Source: Crossiella sp. SN42
GTDB lineage: Bacteria; Actinomycetota; Actinomycetes; Mycobacteriales; Pseudonocardiaceae
Length of the DNA: 64,000 bases
Assembly (NCBI RefSeq): GCF_023897065.1
Contig: NZ_JAMHIV010000011.1
Span: 62,001-126,000, forward strand
Direction of reading: 5' to 3'
The translations under genes were made by a program, and so were the position numbers. The notes under the pieces are model-generated. The model saw only the letters and a list, made by a program, of their open reading frames with translations. It had not been told where the DNA came from and did not search any database. How positions within the stretch are numbered: position 1 is the stretch's first letter; every line of letters starts with the position of its first letter. Below, piece by piece: positions 30,093-41,341 of the stretch.

Positions 30093-30872
30093 CTACGAGC
30101 CGAAACGCCGGTGCCGGGCGGCGTAGGCGCGCAGCGCGCGCAGGAAGTCGATGCGGCGGAACTCCGGCCAGTAGGCCTCGCAGAACCAGAACTCCGAGTG
30201 CGCGGACTGCCAGAGCAGGAAGCCGGAGAGGCGCTGTTCGCCGGAGGTGCGGATGAGCAGGTCGGGGTCGGGCTGGCCGGAGGTGTAGAGGTGCTCGGCG
30301 ATGTGGTCGACGTCGAGGACCTCGGCCAGCTCCTCGATGGTGGTGCCGGCCTCGGCGTGCTGGAGCAGCAGCTTGCGCACCGCGTCGGCGATCTCCCTGC
30401 GTCCGCCGTAGCCGACCGCGACGTTGACCTCCATGCCGTCGCGGTCCCTGGTGCGCAGCGCCGCCGCGGACAGCCGCGCCGCGGTCTCGGTGGGCAGCAG
30501 GTCCAGCGCGCCCACGATGCGCACCCGCAGGCCGGTGCCGGGCTCGGTGAGCTCGTCCACCACGCCGGCGATGATGTCCAGCAGCGGGTTCAGCTCCTCC
30601 GGCGGCCGGTCCAGGTTGTCGGTGGAGAGCAGCCACAGGGTGACCACCTCGACGCCGACCTCACGGCACCAGCCGAGCATCTGCTCGATCTTCTGCGCGC
30701 CGATCCGGTGCCCGTCGTTGACGTCGACGAGCCCAGCTTCCTTGGCCCATCTGCGGTTTCCGTCCAGGATCACGCCGACGTGGCGGGGATGCTCCACCCC
30801 GATCAGGCCACGGCGCAGCCGCCACTCGTAACCGATTTCGAGCAGATCGCGTACTCGCTGACGTACACCCAC
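30093..30872 (-). CDS. uppS: Short-chain Z-isoprenyl diphosphate synthase (Z-FPP synthase type)
   Basis: A 259-residue cis-prenyltransferase. The N-terminal block HVGVILDGNRRW holds catalytic Asp37, and the C-terminal block PDPDLLIRTSGEQRLSGFLLWQSAHSEF is typical. Length and its position beside a hemolysin III gene match mycobacterial Rv1086 (by recall), which makes omega,E,Z-farnesyl diphosphate, the first step toward decaprenyl phosphate. A second, longer UppS would be expected elsewhere. The GTG at 30872 gives the family-length protein. It is divergent from the CoA-binding gene. Confidence 0.92.
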   Translation of the reverse strand: MGVRQRVRDLLEIGYEWRLRRGLIGVEHPRHVGVILDGNRRWAKEAGLVDVNDGHRIGAQKIEQMLGWCREVGVEVVTLWLLSTDNLDRPPEELNPLLDIIAGVVDELTEPGTGLRVRIVGALDLLPTETAARLSAAALRTRDRDGMEVNVAVGYGGRREIADAVRKLLLQHAEAGTTIEELAEVLDVDHIAEHLYTSGQPDPDLLIRTSGEQRLSGFLLWQSAHSEFWFCEAYWPEFRRIDFLRALRAYAARHRRFGS

Positions 30873-30912
30873 GTCCGCGCAGCGTACGCCGATACCCAGG
30901 CACACTGTTCGT

Positions 30913-31329
30913 GTGCACCCCCAGTGGCAGGACCCCGAGGTGATCGCACGGCTCGTGCGCACCGCCCGCACCGTGGCCGTGGTCGGCGTCAGCGCCCGGC
31001 CGGACCGGCCGAGCCATCAGATCGCGCAGTACCTGCACCAGCAGGGTTTCCGGGTGTTCCCGGTGAACCCGGCCCTGCGCGAGTTCCGCGGCATGCCGGT
31101 CTACCCGGACCTGGCCTCGGTGCCGGAGCACATCGACATCGTGGACGTCTTCCGCCGCGCCGAGTCGGTCCCGCCGGTGGCCGAGCAGGCCATCGAGGTC
31201 GGCGCGGGCGCGCTGTGGCTCCAGCTCGGCATTGTCGAGGAGGAGTCCTGCCAGAAGGCGGCCGCGGCCGGGCTGGACGTGGTGGCGGACCGGTGCATTC
31301 TGGTCGACCACCGGAACCTCACCAGCTGA
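30913..31329 (+). CDS. CoA-binding domain protein (YccU-like)
   Basis: A 138-residue single-domain Rossmann-like protein. The block VAVVGVSARPDRPSHQIAQYL and the VFPVNP strand are typical of the small CoA-binding family. The function is unknown; structures of relatives bind CoA. The GTG start is close to the divergent uppS start (40 bp), and there is no clear ribosome site, so it may have a leaderless mRNA. It is followed by the hemolysin III gene in the same direction. Confidence 0.88.
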   Translation: MHPQWQDPEVIARLVRTARTVAVVGVSARPDRPSHQIAQYLHQQGFRVFPVNPALREFRGMPVYPDLASVPEHIDIVDVFRRAESVPPVAEQAIEVGAGALWLQLGIVEEESCQKAAAAGLDVVADRCILVDHRNLTS

Positions 31330-31391
31330 AGTGATGTGCAGCTGACCACAACATAACCAGTGCGTAACCTACGGTGCCGTAACCTTGACAG

Positions 31392-32069
31392 GTGTCATCC
31401 GCGACCCTTCCCACACCTCCGGACCAGATCGTCAAGCCGCGGCTGCGCGGCTGGATCCACCTGTGGTCCTTCTTCGTCTCGCTGGTCGCGGGCAGCACGC
31501 TGATCGCGGTGGCCGCCAGCTCGGTCTCCGCGCGGGCGGCCCTGGCCACCTCGATCTACACCGTGACCATCCTCGGCCTGTTCGGCATCAGCGCGCTGTA
31601 CCACCGGCGCACCTGGGTGACCGAGGGCGCGCTGCGCTGGATGCGCCGCCTGGACCACTCGATGATCTTCCTGTTCATCGCGGGCACCTACACCCCGTTC
31701 TGCCTGCTGGCCATGGAACCGGGCCTGGGCAGCGTGATCCTGGCCGTGGTCTGGGGCGGCGCACTGGCCGGGGTGACGCTGAAGCTGGCCTGGCCGGAGG
31801 CCCCGCGCTGGCTGGGCGTGCCGATCTACATCGCGCTGGGCTGGGTGGCCATCTTCGTGCTGCCCGAGCTGGGTGCCCGCGGCGGGATCACGGCACTGGT
31901 GCTGCTGCTGGTCGGCGGCCTGTTCTACACCGTCGGCGGCATCATGTACGGCATCCGCCGGCCCAACCCGTGGCCGAAGGTCTTCGGCTTCCACGAGTTC
32001 TTCCACGCGGCCACCGCGCTGGCCGCGCTCTGCCACTACATCGCGGTCTGGCTGGTGCTCTTCCCGTAG
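31392..32069 (+). CDS. trhA: PAQR/hemolysin III-family membrane protein TrhA
   Basis: A 225-residue protein with seven hydrophobic segments. The conserved metal-site elements are the ISALYHRR block after TM2 and HEFFHAATALAALCHY near the C terminus. PAQR-type bacterial proteins regulate membrane lipid fluidity. The position beside the Z-FPP synthase matches the mycobacterial order. The GTG start lies 62 bases after the CoA-binding gene. Confidence 0.9.
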   Translation: MSSATLPTPPDQIVKPRLRGWIHLWSFFVSLVAGSTLIAVAASSVSARAALATSIYTVTILGLFGISALYHRRTWVTEGALRWMRRLDHSMIFLFIAGTYTPFCLLAMEPGLGSVILAVVWGGALAGVTLKLAWPEAPRWLGVPIYIALGWVAIFVLPELGARGGITALVLLLVGGLFYTVGGIMYGIRRPNPWPKVFGFHEFFHAATALAALCHYIAVWLVLFP

Positions 32070-32075
32070 AGACTT

Positions 32076-32114
32076 GCCGGGGTGCGGGCGCCCGCCGCCT
32101 GCCCGCACCCCGGC
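32076..32114. terminator. Bidirectional stem-loop after trhA
   Basis: A perfect 14-bp stem (32076-32089 with 32101-32114) between trhA and the convergent hypothetical gene. Confidence 0.8.
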
Positions 32115-32124
32115 ATCCCCTTCC

Positions 32125-32643
32125 TCAGAGCCCCGGCCCCTTGGCCCGCAGCTCGTCGACCTTGGTCATCGCCTCGCGCAGCTCGCCCAGCCACTCGTCG
32201 GCGTGCTTGCCCACCAGTCGCACCGCCCAGGCCAGCGCCTCCGAGCGGGACCGGGCCACGCCCGCGTCCACCAGGGTGTCCAGCACCAGGCGTTCGGGCT
32301 GGCGGAGGCGGGTCATCACCGGGACGGAGAGCCGGGTGAAGCGTTCCTCGGTGCCGCCGAGGCGGGCCGCCCAGGCGACCTTGCGGCCGTAGCGGTGCTC
32401 GGCCTGGCGGGCGATGTCGATGCGTTCCGCGCGGGTCTGCTCGCGCCAGCGGGCGATCCGGCCCGCTTCGGCCGCGGCGCGTTCGGCCTCGTCCGGGTAG
32501 TCGCCGTCCAGGGGCTGGAGCTCGCCCAGGATGGTGATCTCCTCGCGGTCCACGATGACCTCGGGCGGGCCGGTGAACCAGCCGTCCGGCAGCCTGCCCG
32601 CGAACCAGCCCGCCGCTTCCTTGCCGCTGTGTCGGTGCCCCAT
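32125..32643 (-). CDS. Hypothetical protein, Arg/Glu-rich, DNA-binding-like C terminus
   Basis: A 172-residue soluble protein. The N-terminal third contains GWFAGRLPDGWFTGPPEV and a short beta region (EEITILGELQP). The centre is a charged helix. The C-terminal part (TRLRQPERLVLDTLVDAGVARSRSEALAWAV) resembles a ribbon-helix-helix-type segment, suggesting DNA binding. I do not recognise the full-length family. The ATG at 32643 follows AGGAG by 7 bases. It stands alone, convergent with trhA and divergent from the next gene. Confidence 0.7.
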   Translation of the reverse strand: MGHRHSGKEAAGWFAGRLPDGWFTGPPEVIVDREEITILGELQPLDGDYPDEAERAAAEAGRIARWREQTRAERIDIARQAEHRYGRKVAWAARLGGTEERFTRLSVPVMTRLRQPERLVLDTLVDAGVARSRSEALAWAVRLVGKHADEWLGELREAMTKVDELRAKGPGL

Positions 32644-32760
32644 GGCTTTCTCCTCTTGTCCTCGTTGCACTGATTACATGCTTACACCTCTGCCAACCCG
32701 TTCGGCGAGTACTTCGTTTCGCGGTCGCGTTCGCCCGTGGAGAACGGTGAAGATGGGGCC

Positions 32761-33378
32761 ATGGGGTCCGACTGGTCTTGGCAGCTGCACTTCGCCACGC
32801 CGCTGACCGCCGCGCGGGCCGAGGAGCTGCTGACCGTGCTGGCGGCCTGGGGCTGGCGGCTGGGGCCGCGGTTGTCCATCAGCCGCAAGGAGTTGCTGGA
32901 GGGGCTGGCCGTCGGCCGCTGGGACGTGCCGCTGTGGTCAGCCGAGGAGACCGACCTGCTGCTGAGCACCACCCCGGACTCGGTCTGCCTGACCCTGGAC
33001 GCCGCGCACACCTGGCGCGAGCCACGGCCGGAGGCGGACGGCTACCGGCTGCTGCACCGGGGGCTGACCGAGCTGTGGGTGCACCTGGCCGAGCGGTTCG
33101 AGGCGGTGTTCGGGCGGGTGGAGGACGAGCTGTCCTGGGACCGGGTGTCCGGGCTGCTCACCGAGTCCCAGCCGGACGGCGTGCCCGCGCCGGGTCAGTG
33201 GCCGGACTGGCTGGGCTGGTGGACCTACTTCAACGCCGAGCGCGCCGACATGCTGCCCAACCCGCCTGCCGGGCTGCGGCTGACCCCGCGCGGCGCGGTG
33301 CTGGCGCTGCTGGACGATCCGGCCGCGGTGGACCCGGCCGAGTTCGCGCGCATTCACCAGGGAATGCTGGCCAGCTGA
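32761..33378 (+). CDS. Hypothetical protein beside the PE/PPE-like cassette
   Basis: A 205-residue soluble protein with many Trp residues and a mixed alpha/beta composition. The opening SDWSWQLHFATPLTAARAEELL looks like a strand-helix unit. No known motif was recognised. The ATG at 32761 is chosen because GGGG lies 5 bases upstream; an in-frame GTG at 32737 is possible. It precedes the PE-like gene by 67 bases on the same strand and may form the start of the same transcript. Confidence 0.65.
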   Translation: MGSDWSWQLHFATPLTAARAEELLTVLAAWGWRLGPRLSISRKELLEGLAVGRWDVPLWSAEETDLLLSTTPDSVCLTLDAAHTWREPRPEADGYRLLHRGLTELWVHLAERFEAVFGRVEDELSWDRVSGLLTESQPDGVPAPGQWPDWLGWWTYFNAERADMLPNPPAGLRLTPRGAVLALLDDPAAVDPAEFARIHQGMLAS

Positions 33379-33445
33379 GAAAGCTTTTGCTCGTCGGTCC
33401 GGTGACGTAGTCTCTCCATTCTCGACTGTCGGGAAAGGACACCGG

Positions 33446-33787
33446 ATGGCATCTCCCGATTCCGGGGCCACCATGCGGATCAGCCCGGAAAGCGCGGCCG
33501 CGCTCAGCACGCGCCTGCGCTGGTTGCTCGACCGGCTCGAATCGCTGCGCAGCAGGGGGCTGCACGCGGCCAGGCTGACCCCACCGGCGAAAGACCCGGT
33601 CAGCGGCTTGGCCATGGCCAGGTACCGCGATCTGGTGGACCGGGGACCCGGTTCCTTCCTGGCCGAGATGGACCAGGCGATCATCGAACTGCGCAGGCAA
33701 CTCAGCGCCGCCGAGAACATGGCAACCGATTACCGATCAGTCGAGCGTGACAATTCGCACGCTCCGGGTTTACCGGGCGACAAATAA
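33446..33787 (+). CDS. PE-like small helical protein
   Basis: A 113-residue protein predicted as two helices (about 13-35 and 65-100) joined by a loop, with a short disordered tail. Size and position directly before a PPE-like gene and an espG gene suggest a PE-type partner of a type VII secretion pair. The exact YxxxD/E export motif is not clear: YRDLVDRG and YRSVERD are candidates. The assignment rests on context more than similarity. Confidence 0.55.
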   Translation: MASPDSGATMRISPESAAALSTRLRWLLDRLESLRSRGLHAARLTPPAKDPVSGLAMARYRDLVDRGPGSFLAEMDQAIIELRRQLSAAENMATDYRSVERDNSHAPGLPGDK

Positions 33788-33813
33788 GCGGATCGTAGGG
33801 GGCAGGGGGAATC

Positions 33814-34593
33814 GTGAATACCTGGAACGAGGGGCTTTTCTGGTGGGCTGAGGCGCCCATCGCGCGCGTCTGCGCCGATGTGCACACCGGCCCAGGCGCC
33901 GGTCCGCTGTACCAGGCCGCCGAGCACTGGCAGCGGATCTGGGCCGAGCTGGACGAGCTGCGCACCGACTACCACCGCGGCTTCGCCGAGTTCGCCCGGC
34001 ACAACACCGACCGGGGCGCGGTGGTGGCCACCGAGGTCGCGCACGCGGCCAGCGCGCTGCTGGTGGACGCGCAGGCGCAGGCCGCCGCGGCCAGGGAGCT
34101 GCTCGCCACCGTGGCCGGGGAGTTCGACCTGGTGCGGGCCAGCGTGCCTGCCCAGCTGCCGCCACCGCCGGCGCACAGCACCGGGTTCCTGGACACCACC
34201 GGCGCGGCCTGGCTGCACACGCCGGACCTGCACGGCGCGGAGACCCAGCTCCGGCAGGTCACCGACCGGGCGCGGGACGTGCTGGGCGGGTACGAACGGG
34301 CGGTGCTGTTCGGGCTGCCCAACCGGCCGGCCGGCCCACCGCAGCCGCCCGCGGGAAGGCCCGCGGTGCGGGTGCGCGCGGCCGAGGCGGAGACCGAGCC
34401 GCTGCCACTGCCGGCGAACTTCGGGCCGACGGGCGCGCGGCCCGCCGCGCCCGCGCCGGTTCCGGCGCCGCCGCCCGCGCCGCCGCCGCGGTGGGATGAA
34501 CCGGAGCAGGGCTACCTGCGGCACGTCGCGGCGGATCCGGACGACCCGTTCAGCTCCGACCTGACCGTGGCGCCCCCGGTGATCGGCGAGTAG
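33814..34593 (+). CDS. PPE-like protein with proline-rich tail
   Basis: A 259-residue protein. The first ~125 residues form long helices with aromatic-rich opening (NTWNEGLFWW) and a GxGxxPLYQAAEHWQRIW block resembling PPE N-termini. The rest is disordered and very Pro/Ala-rich. PPE proteins pair with PE proteins and are exported by ESX systems. A GGGGGA site precedes the GTG start. It is 26 bases after the PE-like gene and 6 bases before espG. No ESX membrane-complex genes are in the window. Confidence 0.6.
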   Translation: MNTWNEGLFWWAEAPIARVCADVHTGPGAGPLYQAAEHWQRIWAELDELRTDYHRGFAEFARHNTDRGAVVATEVAHAASALLVDAQAQAAAARELLATVAGEFDLVRASVPAQLPPPPAHSTGFLDTTGAAWLHTPDLHGAETQLRQVTDRARDVLGGYERAVLFGLPNRPAGPPQPPAGRPAVRVRAAEAETEPLPLPANFGPTGARPAAPAPVPAPPPAPPPRWDEPEQGYLRHVAADPDDPFSSDLTVAPPVIGE

Positions 34594-34599
34594 GCGGCG

Positions 34600-35346
34600 A
34601 TGTCGAACTTGTGCCGAGAACCGTTGTCCCGCTTGGGTTTCAGCACGCTGTGGCAGGCCGTGCACGGGGACCGCCCGCAGCCGGTGGTGCTGGACCTGGC
34701 GCCGGAGACCGGTGACTACCCCGAGCGGGACGCCTGCCTGCGGCGGGGCATGGACGAGTTGTCCGCCAAGGGATACCGGGACCAGCGGCGGATCGCCGAG
34801 GACGTGCTGGCGCTGATCCGGCTGCTGGCCGAGCACAACCGGTCGCTGGACCTGCGGCTGGTCGGCCGGGGTGGCTGGGTGCGCGCGCTGGCCGCGGCGG
34901 GCGGGGCGGAGCAGGCCGGGCTGGCGGTGCTCTCCCCCGAGGGGCTGACCCTGCGGCCGGTGCGGGACACCGGGTTGGCCGCGGCGCTGGTGGCCGAGCT
35001 GCCGGAGCACCCGCGCGGCACGCTGCGCCAGCTGTCCGTGCCCACCGCGCAGCTGCGCGCGGCCACCGTGGGCGGCCCCGATCCCTGGGAGCGGCCGCTG
35101 TCCAAGGCGGACCGCGGTGTGCTGGCCCCGCTGGTGGCCGATCCGGTGGTGCGCCGGGCGCAGATCGGCGGCACGGTGCGGGAGCGCTGGGGCACGCCGC
35201 GGCGCGTCGAACGGCAGCTGCTGGTCAACGACGGGCAGCGGCATGGCCGGCACCTGGTCTACGCCACCGGCACGCACACCACGCTGGTCAGGGCCGATGC
35301 CAGGCTGCTGGTGCGCAGCGCGGGGGAACTGCTGGACCGGCGATGA
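34600..35346 (+). CDS. espG: ESX secretion-associated chaperone EspG-like
   Basis: A 248-residue protein with the EspG fold pattern. Late elements include LRQLSVPTAQLRAA, ERPLSKADRGVLAPLVADP and a C-terminal strand RHLVYATGTHTTLVRADAR. In mycobacteria EspG binds the tip of PE-PPE heterodimers and delivers them to its own ESX system. Here it directly follows a PE-like and a PPE-like gene, the expected client pair. Its stop overlaps the start of a membrane pentapeptide gene by four bases. Confidence 0.75.
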   Translation: MSNLCREPLSRLGFSTLWQAVHGDRPQPVVLDLAPETGDYPERDACLRRGMDELSAKGYRDQRRIAEDVLALIRLLAEHNRSLDLRLVGRGGWVRALAAAGGAEQAGLAVLSPEGLTLRPVRDTGLAAALVAELPEHPRGTLRQLSVPTAQLRAATVGGPDPWERPLSKADRGVLAPLVADPVVRRAQIGGTVRERWGTPRRVERQLLVNDGQRHGRHLVYATGTHTTLVRADARLLVRSAGELLDRR

Positions 35347-36392
35347 GCGGGCGGCGCTGGCGCGGGGAGCGGTTGCCGCTGGCGGTGCTCGGCGTGGCCT
35401 TCCTGCCACTGGCCGGCACGGTGGCCTGGCTGCTGGCCAGTGGTCAGGAGATCGGCCAGAGCGCGATGCTGGCGGGCACGGCGCTGGTCAGCGCGGTGCT
35501 GGCCGGGTACACCGCGTGGCTGGCCGACCGGCGCAGGCGGGTGGAGGAGGAACGCGGGCTGCTGGAGCGGGAGAAGGCCGAGACCGAGCGGCAGCGGCAG
35601 GCGCTGGAGCTCCAGCGGCACGAGCTGGACCAGCTCAAGCACGAGCGCGACCTGCAGCGGGTGGCCGACGAGGGTTTCGTGGGCACCGTGGAGCTGCTGG
35701 GTCACGCGGCCGCGCAGGTGCGGGTGGGCGCGCTGTACGCGCTGGCCGGCATCGCCGCGGCACGACCGGCCATGGCGCAGCAGGTCGTCGACATCGTGTG
35801 CGTCTTCCTCCGGCAGGCGATCCCGGCGCAGGAGCCGGGGGCGCGGCACCTGCGCCGGGAGGCGCAGAAGGTGCTGGACCGGGTGTTGCGGGCGCACCAG
35901 GGCAGACCGGTGCTGCTGGACCTGTCCGACACCACGCTGCACGGGCTGGCGCTGACCGAGGTGACCCTGGCCGGTCTGGACCTCAGCGGCGCGGTGCTGG
36001 AGGGGCCGTGCACCCTGCGCGGGGTGCGGGTGCTGGGCAAGCTCGTCCTCAGCGACGCGGTCTTCCACGGGCCCGCGCACTTCGAGCGGGCCGGCCTTGG
36101 CGAGCTGACCGCGGACCGCACCCGGTTCCGGCAGACCGCCGGGTTCGCCGCGATCGTGGTGCGGGACAAGGTGAAGCTCGCCCAGGCCAGGTTCGAGCGG
36201 GCCGCCGAGTTCGGGCAGGCGGCCTTCGGCGGGGCGGTGCACTGCATGGCCGTCTTCGCCGACCGGGCCGACTTCGCCGGCTGCCGGTTCGGCGGGCTGG
36301 TCAGCCTGACCGGCTCGCGGTTCGCCAGCCCGCCGGACTTCGGCGGCGCCACCTTCGCGGTGCCGCCGCGGCTGGACGAGGGGCCGGGCGGC

Positions 36393-38420
<2,028 letters not shown>

Positions 38421-38450
38421 GGGTGCGTCTCCCGAGCGTTGGTGGCGAGG

Positions 38451-39941
38451 TCAGTGCGGTTGGTGCAGGTGCAGGGCGAGCCAGAGCTCGGCGCGCACGC
38501 CTGGCGAGTCGAGGTCCTTGTCCAGCAGGTCGGCCACCTTACGCATGCGGTTGCGCAGGGTGTGCCGGTGGACACCAAGCTGTTGCGCGGCCGGGTCCCA
38601 CTGTCCATGGTGGCTCAGCCATACCCGCAGGGAGGTCAGCAAATCCCCGCGGCCGGTGGCATCGTGCGTCTCCAACGGGCTGAGCAGGGCCGAGGCGAAG
38701 GCAGCGCCCCGGCGGCCGTCCACCAGCGCGAGTAGTCCGGAGCCTGCCAGGTCGGTGAATTCCAGCACCGGCCGGTCCTGGCGGCGGGCCGCGTCCACCG
38801 CGGCCAGCGCCTGCCGATGTCCCTCGGCGACCTCGGTCACCGGCCCGGACACGCCCAGCCGGACCCCGGCCAGGCGGCCGGGCAGGGCGCGGCACCAGGC
38901 CAGCAGCTCACCCTCGGCGGCCAGCACCACCACCCGGTCGGCCACCTCGGCGAAGAAGCAGGGCTCGGCCACGCCCTGGGCGCCGAGCAGGTCCACCGCG
39001 GCCGCGCGGGCCGGGGCCGGGCCGGTCAGCGCCAGCACCCGCAGCGGCGGCGCGGGCAGCGCGCCCCACAGCGGCCGGACCACCTCGGCGACCAGGTCCC
39101 GCTGCCCGGCCGCGAGCAGCGTGAACAGCCCGGCCCGCAACCGCCGGGCGGCCGCGTCCAGGCCGCCGGTCTGCTCCAGGGCCAGCGCGAGCAGCGAGGC
39201 GGCCGCGCCGAGCAGGTGGTGCTCAGCCGGGGTCCACGCCCTGGCGCTGCCCAGCAGCAGGAAGGCCCTGGTGCGGCGGCCCGCGCCGAGGGCCTGCGCG
39301 GTGATCCGCTCGCCAGGTGCGTGCGCGGTGACCGCGGCCGGTGGCCGGGACGCGCGCAGCCGGTCCAGCAGGCCGGCCGCCTCGGCGACCCGGCCGCGGG
39401 CACTGGCCGGGGCGGCCCGCAGCGGTTCACCGGCCACGTCCAGCAGCACCACCCAGGCGTCCAGCTCGCGGGCCAGCCGCCGCAGCACCGCGCCCAGCCC
39501 GTCCACCCCGGTGACCGCGCCGGCCAGGGCTTGCAGCGCCCCGCTCATCCGGGTGGCCTCGGCGTAGGAGTCGGCCGCCACCGCCCGGCTGACCGCCTTG
39601 GTGACCGCGATGAACGGGGTGTCCCTTGGCACCTCCAGCAGCGGGAAGTCCCTGGCCCGCGCGGCTTTCACCAGCTCGGCGGGCACCCGCTGGTGGCTCA
39701 GCCCGGTGCCGAAGGCCAGCCCGGCGGCGCCCGCGGCGGCCAGCCGGTCCAGGTAGGCCCGCCAGGCAGGCCGGGCCAGCCCGGTGGTCAGCAGCAGCTC
39801 GCCGCCCTCCAGGAACGGCGTCGGGTCGGCCAGCTCACTGACGTGCGCCCAGGGCAGCGGCCGGTCCAGCTCCCGGGCGCCGGCCAGCAGCCGGAGGCCC
39901 AACTCGGGCAGCTCCAGCAGCGCGCGCACGGTCAGCGGCAC
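38451..39941 (-). CDS. PucR-family transcriptional regulator
   Basis: About 496 residues. The N-terminal PucR domain begins PLTVRALLELPELGLRLLAG and contains PTPFLEGGELLLTTGL. A GGDEF-like middle domain follows, then a C-terminal HTH of the Fis/PucR type (QLGVHRHTLRNRMRKV). The GTG at 39941 is chosen because GAGG lies 5 bases upstream and the domain begins there. It is divergent from gabP-gabT, strongly suggesting control of GABA or polyamine use. The 89-bp shared promoter region contains two inverted repeats. Confidence 0.9.
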   Translation of the reverse strand: MPLTVRALLELPELGLRLLAGARELDRPLPWAHVSELADPTPFLEGGELLLTTGLARPAWRAYLDRLAAAGAAGLAFGTGLSHQRVPAELVKAARARDFPLLEVPRDTPFIAVTKAVSRAVAADSYAEATRMSGALQALAGAVTGVDGLGAVLRRLARELDAWVVLLDVAGEPLRAAPASARGRVAEAAGLLDRLRASRPPAAVTAHAPGERITAQALGAGRRTRAFLLLGSARAWTPAEHHLLGAAASLLALALEQTGGLDAAARRLRAGLFTLLAAGQRDLVAEVVRPLWGALPAPPLRVLALTGPAPARAAAVDLLGAQGVAEPCFFAEVADRVVVLAAEGELLAWCRALPGRLAGVRLGVSGPVTEVAEGHRQALAAVDAARRQDRPVLEFTDLAGSGLLALVDGRRGAAFASALLSPLETHDATGRGDLLTSLRVWLSHHGQWDPAAQQLGVHRHTLRNRMRKVADLLDKDLDSPGVRAELWLALHLHQPH

Positions 39942-39954
39942 CGGTACCTCGACA

Positions 39955-40023
39955 AAGTGGTGTGATGAGAGTTCCAAACTAGCCACTTCGTCGACTTCCC
40001 GCCGGGTGTGGCCACGCCCACAC
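39955..40023. promoter_or_regulatory. pucR-gabP intergenic region with two inverted repeats
   Basis: AAGTGG at 39955-39960 and CCACTT at 39983-39988 form one inverted repeat, and GTGTGG at 40006-40011 with CCACAC at 40018-40023 forms another just before the gabP start. Either could be a PucR operator. The first half-site equals the one near mocR at 19503-19528. Confidence 0.4.
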
Positions 40024-40030
40024 TCGGCCC

Positions 40031-41341
40031 ATGGCCACCCTCGCACGCACGCTCCAGCAGCGGCACCTGTCGATGATCGCGATCGCCGGGGTGATCGGCG
40101 CCGGGCTGTTCGTCGGCTCCGGCGCGGCCATCGCCAAGGCCGGTCCCGGCGTGCTGGTCTCCTACGCGGTGGCCGGGCTGCTGGTCGTGCTGGTGATGCG
40201 GATGCTGGGCGAGCTGGCCGTGGCCAACCCGGAGACCGGCTCCTTCTCCAGCTACGCCGACCGCGCGATCGGCCGCTGGGCCGGGTTCTCCATCGGCTGG
40301 CTGTACTGGTGGTTCTGGGTGGTCACCGTCGGCATCGAGGCCACCGCGGGCGCGGCGATCGTGCACCGCTGGATACCTTCGATCCCGCAGTGGACCTGGG
40401 CGCTGGCGCTGATGGTGCTGCTCACCGCGACCAACCTGTTCTCGGTGCGCTCCTACGGCGAGTTCGAGTTCTGGTTCGCCTCCATCAAGGTCGCCGCGAT
40501 CACGGTGTTCCTGCTGCTGGGCGTCGCCGCCATCGCGGGCACCCTGCCCGGGGTCACCGCGCCCGGCACGGACAACTTGGTCGGGCACGGCGGGTTCTTC
40601 CCGAACGGGGCCGCGCCGGTGTTCTCCGCGATGCTGGTGGTGGTGTTCTCCTTCTTCGGCGCGGAGATCGCCACCGTGGCGGCCGGTGAGTCGGCCGATC
40701 CGCAGCGGGCGGTGCGGCTCGCGGTGCGCTCGACGGTGTGGCGGATCCTGGTGTTCTACCTGGGTTCCATCGCCGTGGTGGTCACCCTGCTGCCCTACGA
40801 CGACGCCAGCGTGGCCACCAGCCCGTACGTCGCGGTGCTGCAACGGATCGGGCTGCCCGCCGCGGCCACCGTGATGGACGTGGTGGTGCTGACCTCGGTG
40901 CTGTCCTGCCTCAACTCCGGCCTCTACACCGCCTCCCGGATGGCCTTCTCGCTCTCCGGCCGCGGCGACGCGCCGAGGTCCTGGCAGCGGCTGAGTGCCA
41001 GCGGCTCGCCGCGCACCGCGGTGCTGGTCTCCACCGTGTTCGGCTTCGGCACCGTGGTGCTCAACTACTTCGCGCCGCAGGACGTGTTCACCTTCCTGGT
41101 CAACTCCTCCGGCGCGATCGCGATCCTGGTCTGGCTGGTGATCGCGGTGTCGCACCTGCGGACCCGGCAGTCCCGCGCGGTGCTGACCTGGCTGAGCATC
41201 GTGGCCATGGTGGTGCTGCTGGTGGGCATGCTGTTCGACGCCGGCACCCGTCCGCAGCTGCTGGTCAGCCTCGGCGTCGCCGCCATCGTGCTGGTCGTTT
41301 CCCTTCTGCGCCAACGAAACCCGAGGAGCCTCCCGTCATGA
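40031..41341 (+). CDS. gabP: Amino acid permease, probably GABA permease
   Basis: A 436-residue APC-superfamily transporter with twelve predicted membrane segments. TM1 carries the substrate-binding GVIGAGLFVGSG, followed by AGPGVLVSYAVAGLL. The EIATVAAGES block is typical of GabP/AnsP/ProY-type AAT permeases. The substrate assignment comes from the gabT gene, whose ATG overlaps its stop. It would import GABA or a related omega-amino acid. A GATC-rich start region has no strong ribosome site. Confidence 0.85.
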   Translation: MATLARTLQQRHLSMIAIAGVIGAGLFVGSGAAIAKAGPGVLVSYAVAGLLVVLVMRMLGELAVANPETGSFSSYADRAIGRWAGFSIGWLYWWFWVVTVGIEATAGAAIVHRWIPSIPQWTWALALMVLLTATNLFSVRSYGEFEFWFASIKVAAITVFLLLGVAAIAGTLPGVTAPGTDNLVGHGGFFPNGAAPVFSAMLVVVFSFFGAEIATVAAGESADPQRAVRLAVRSTVWRILVFYLGSIAVVVTLLPYDDASVATSPYVAVLQRIGLPAAATVMDVVVLTSVLSCLNSGLYTASRMAFSLSGRGDAPRSWQRLSASGSPRTAVLVSTVFGFGTVVLNYFAPQDVFTFLVNSSGAIAILVWLVIAVSHLRTRQSRAVLTWLSIVAMVVLLVGMLFDAGTRPQLLVSLGVAAIVLVVSLLRQRNPRSLPS

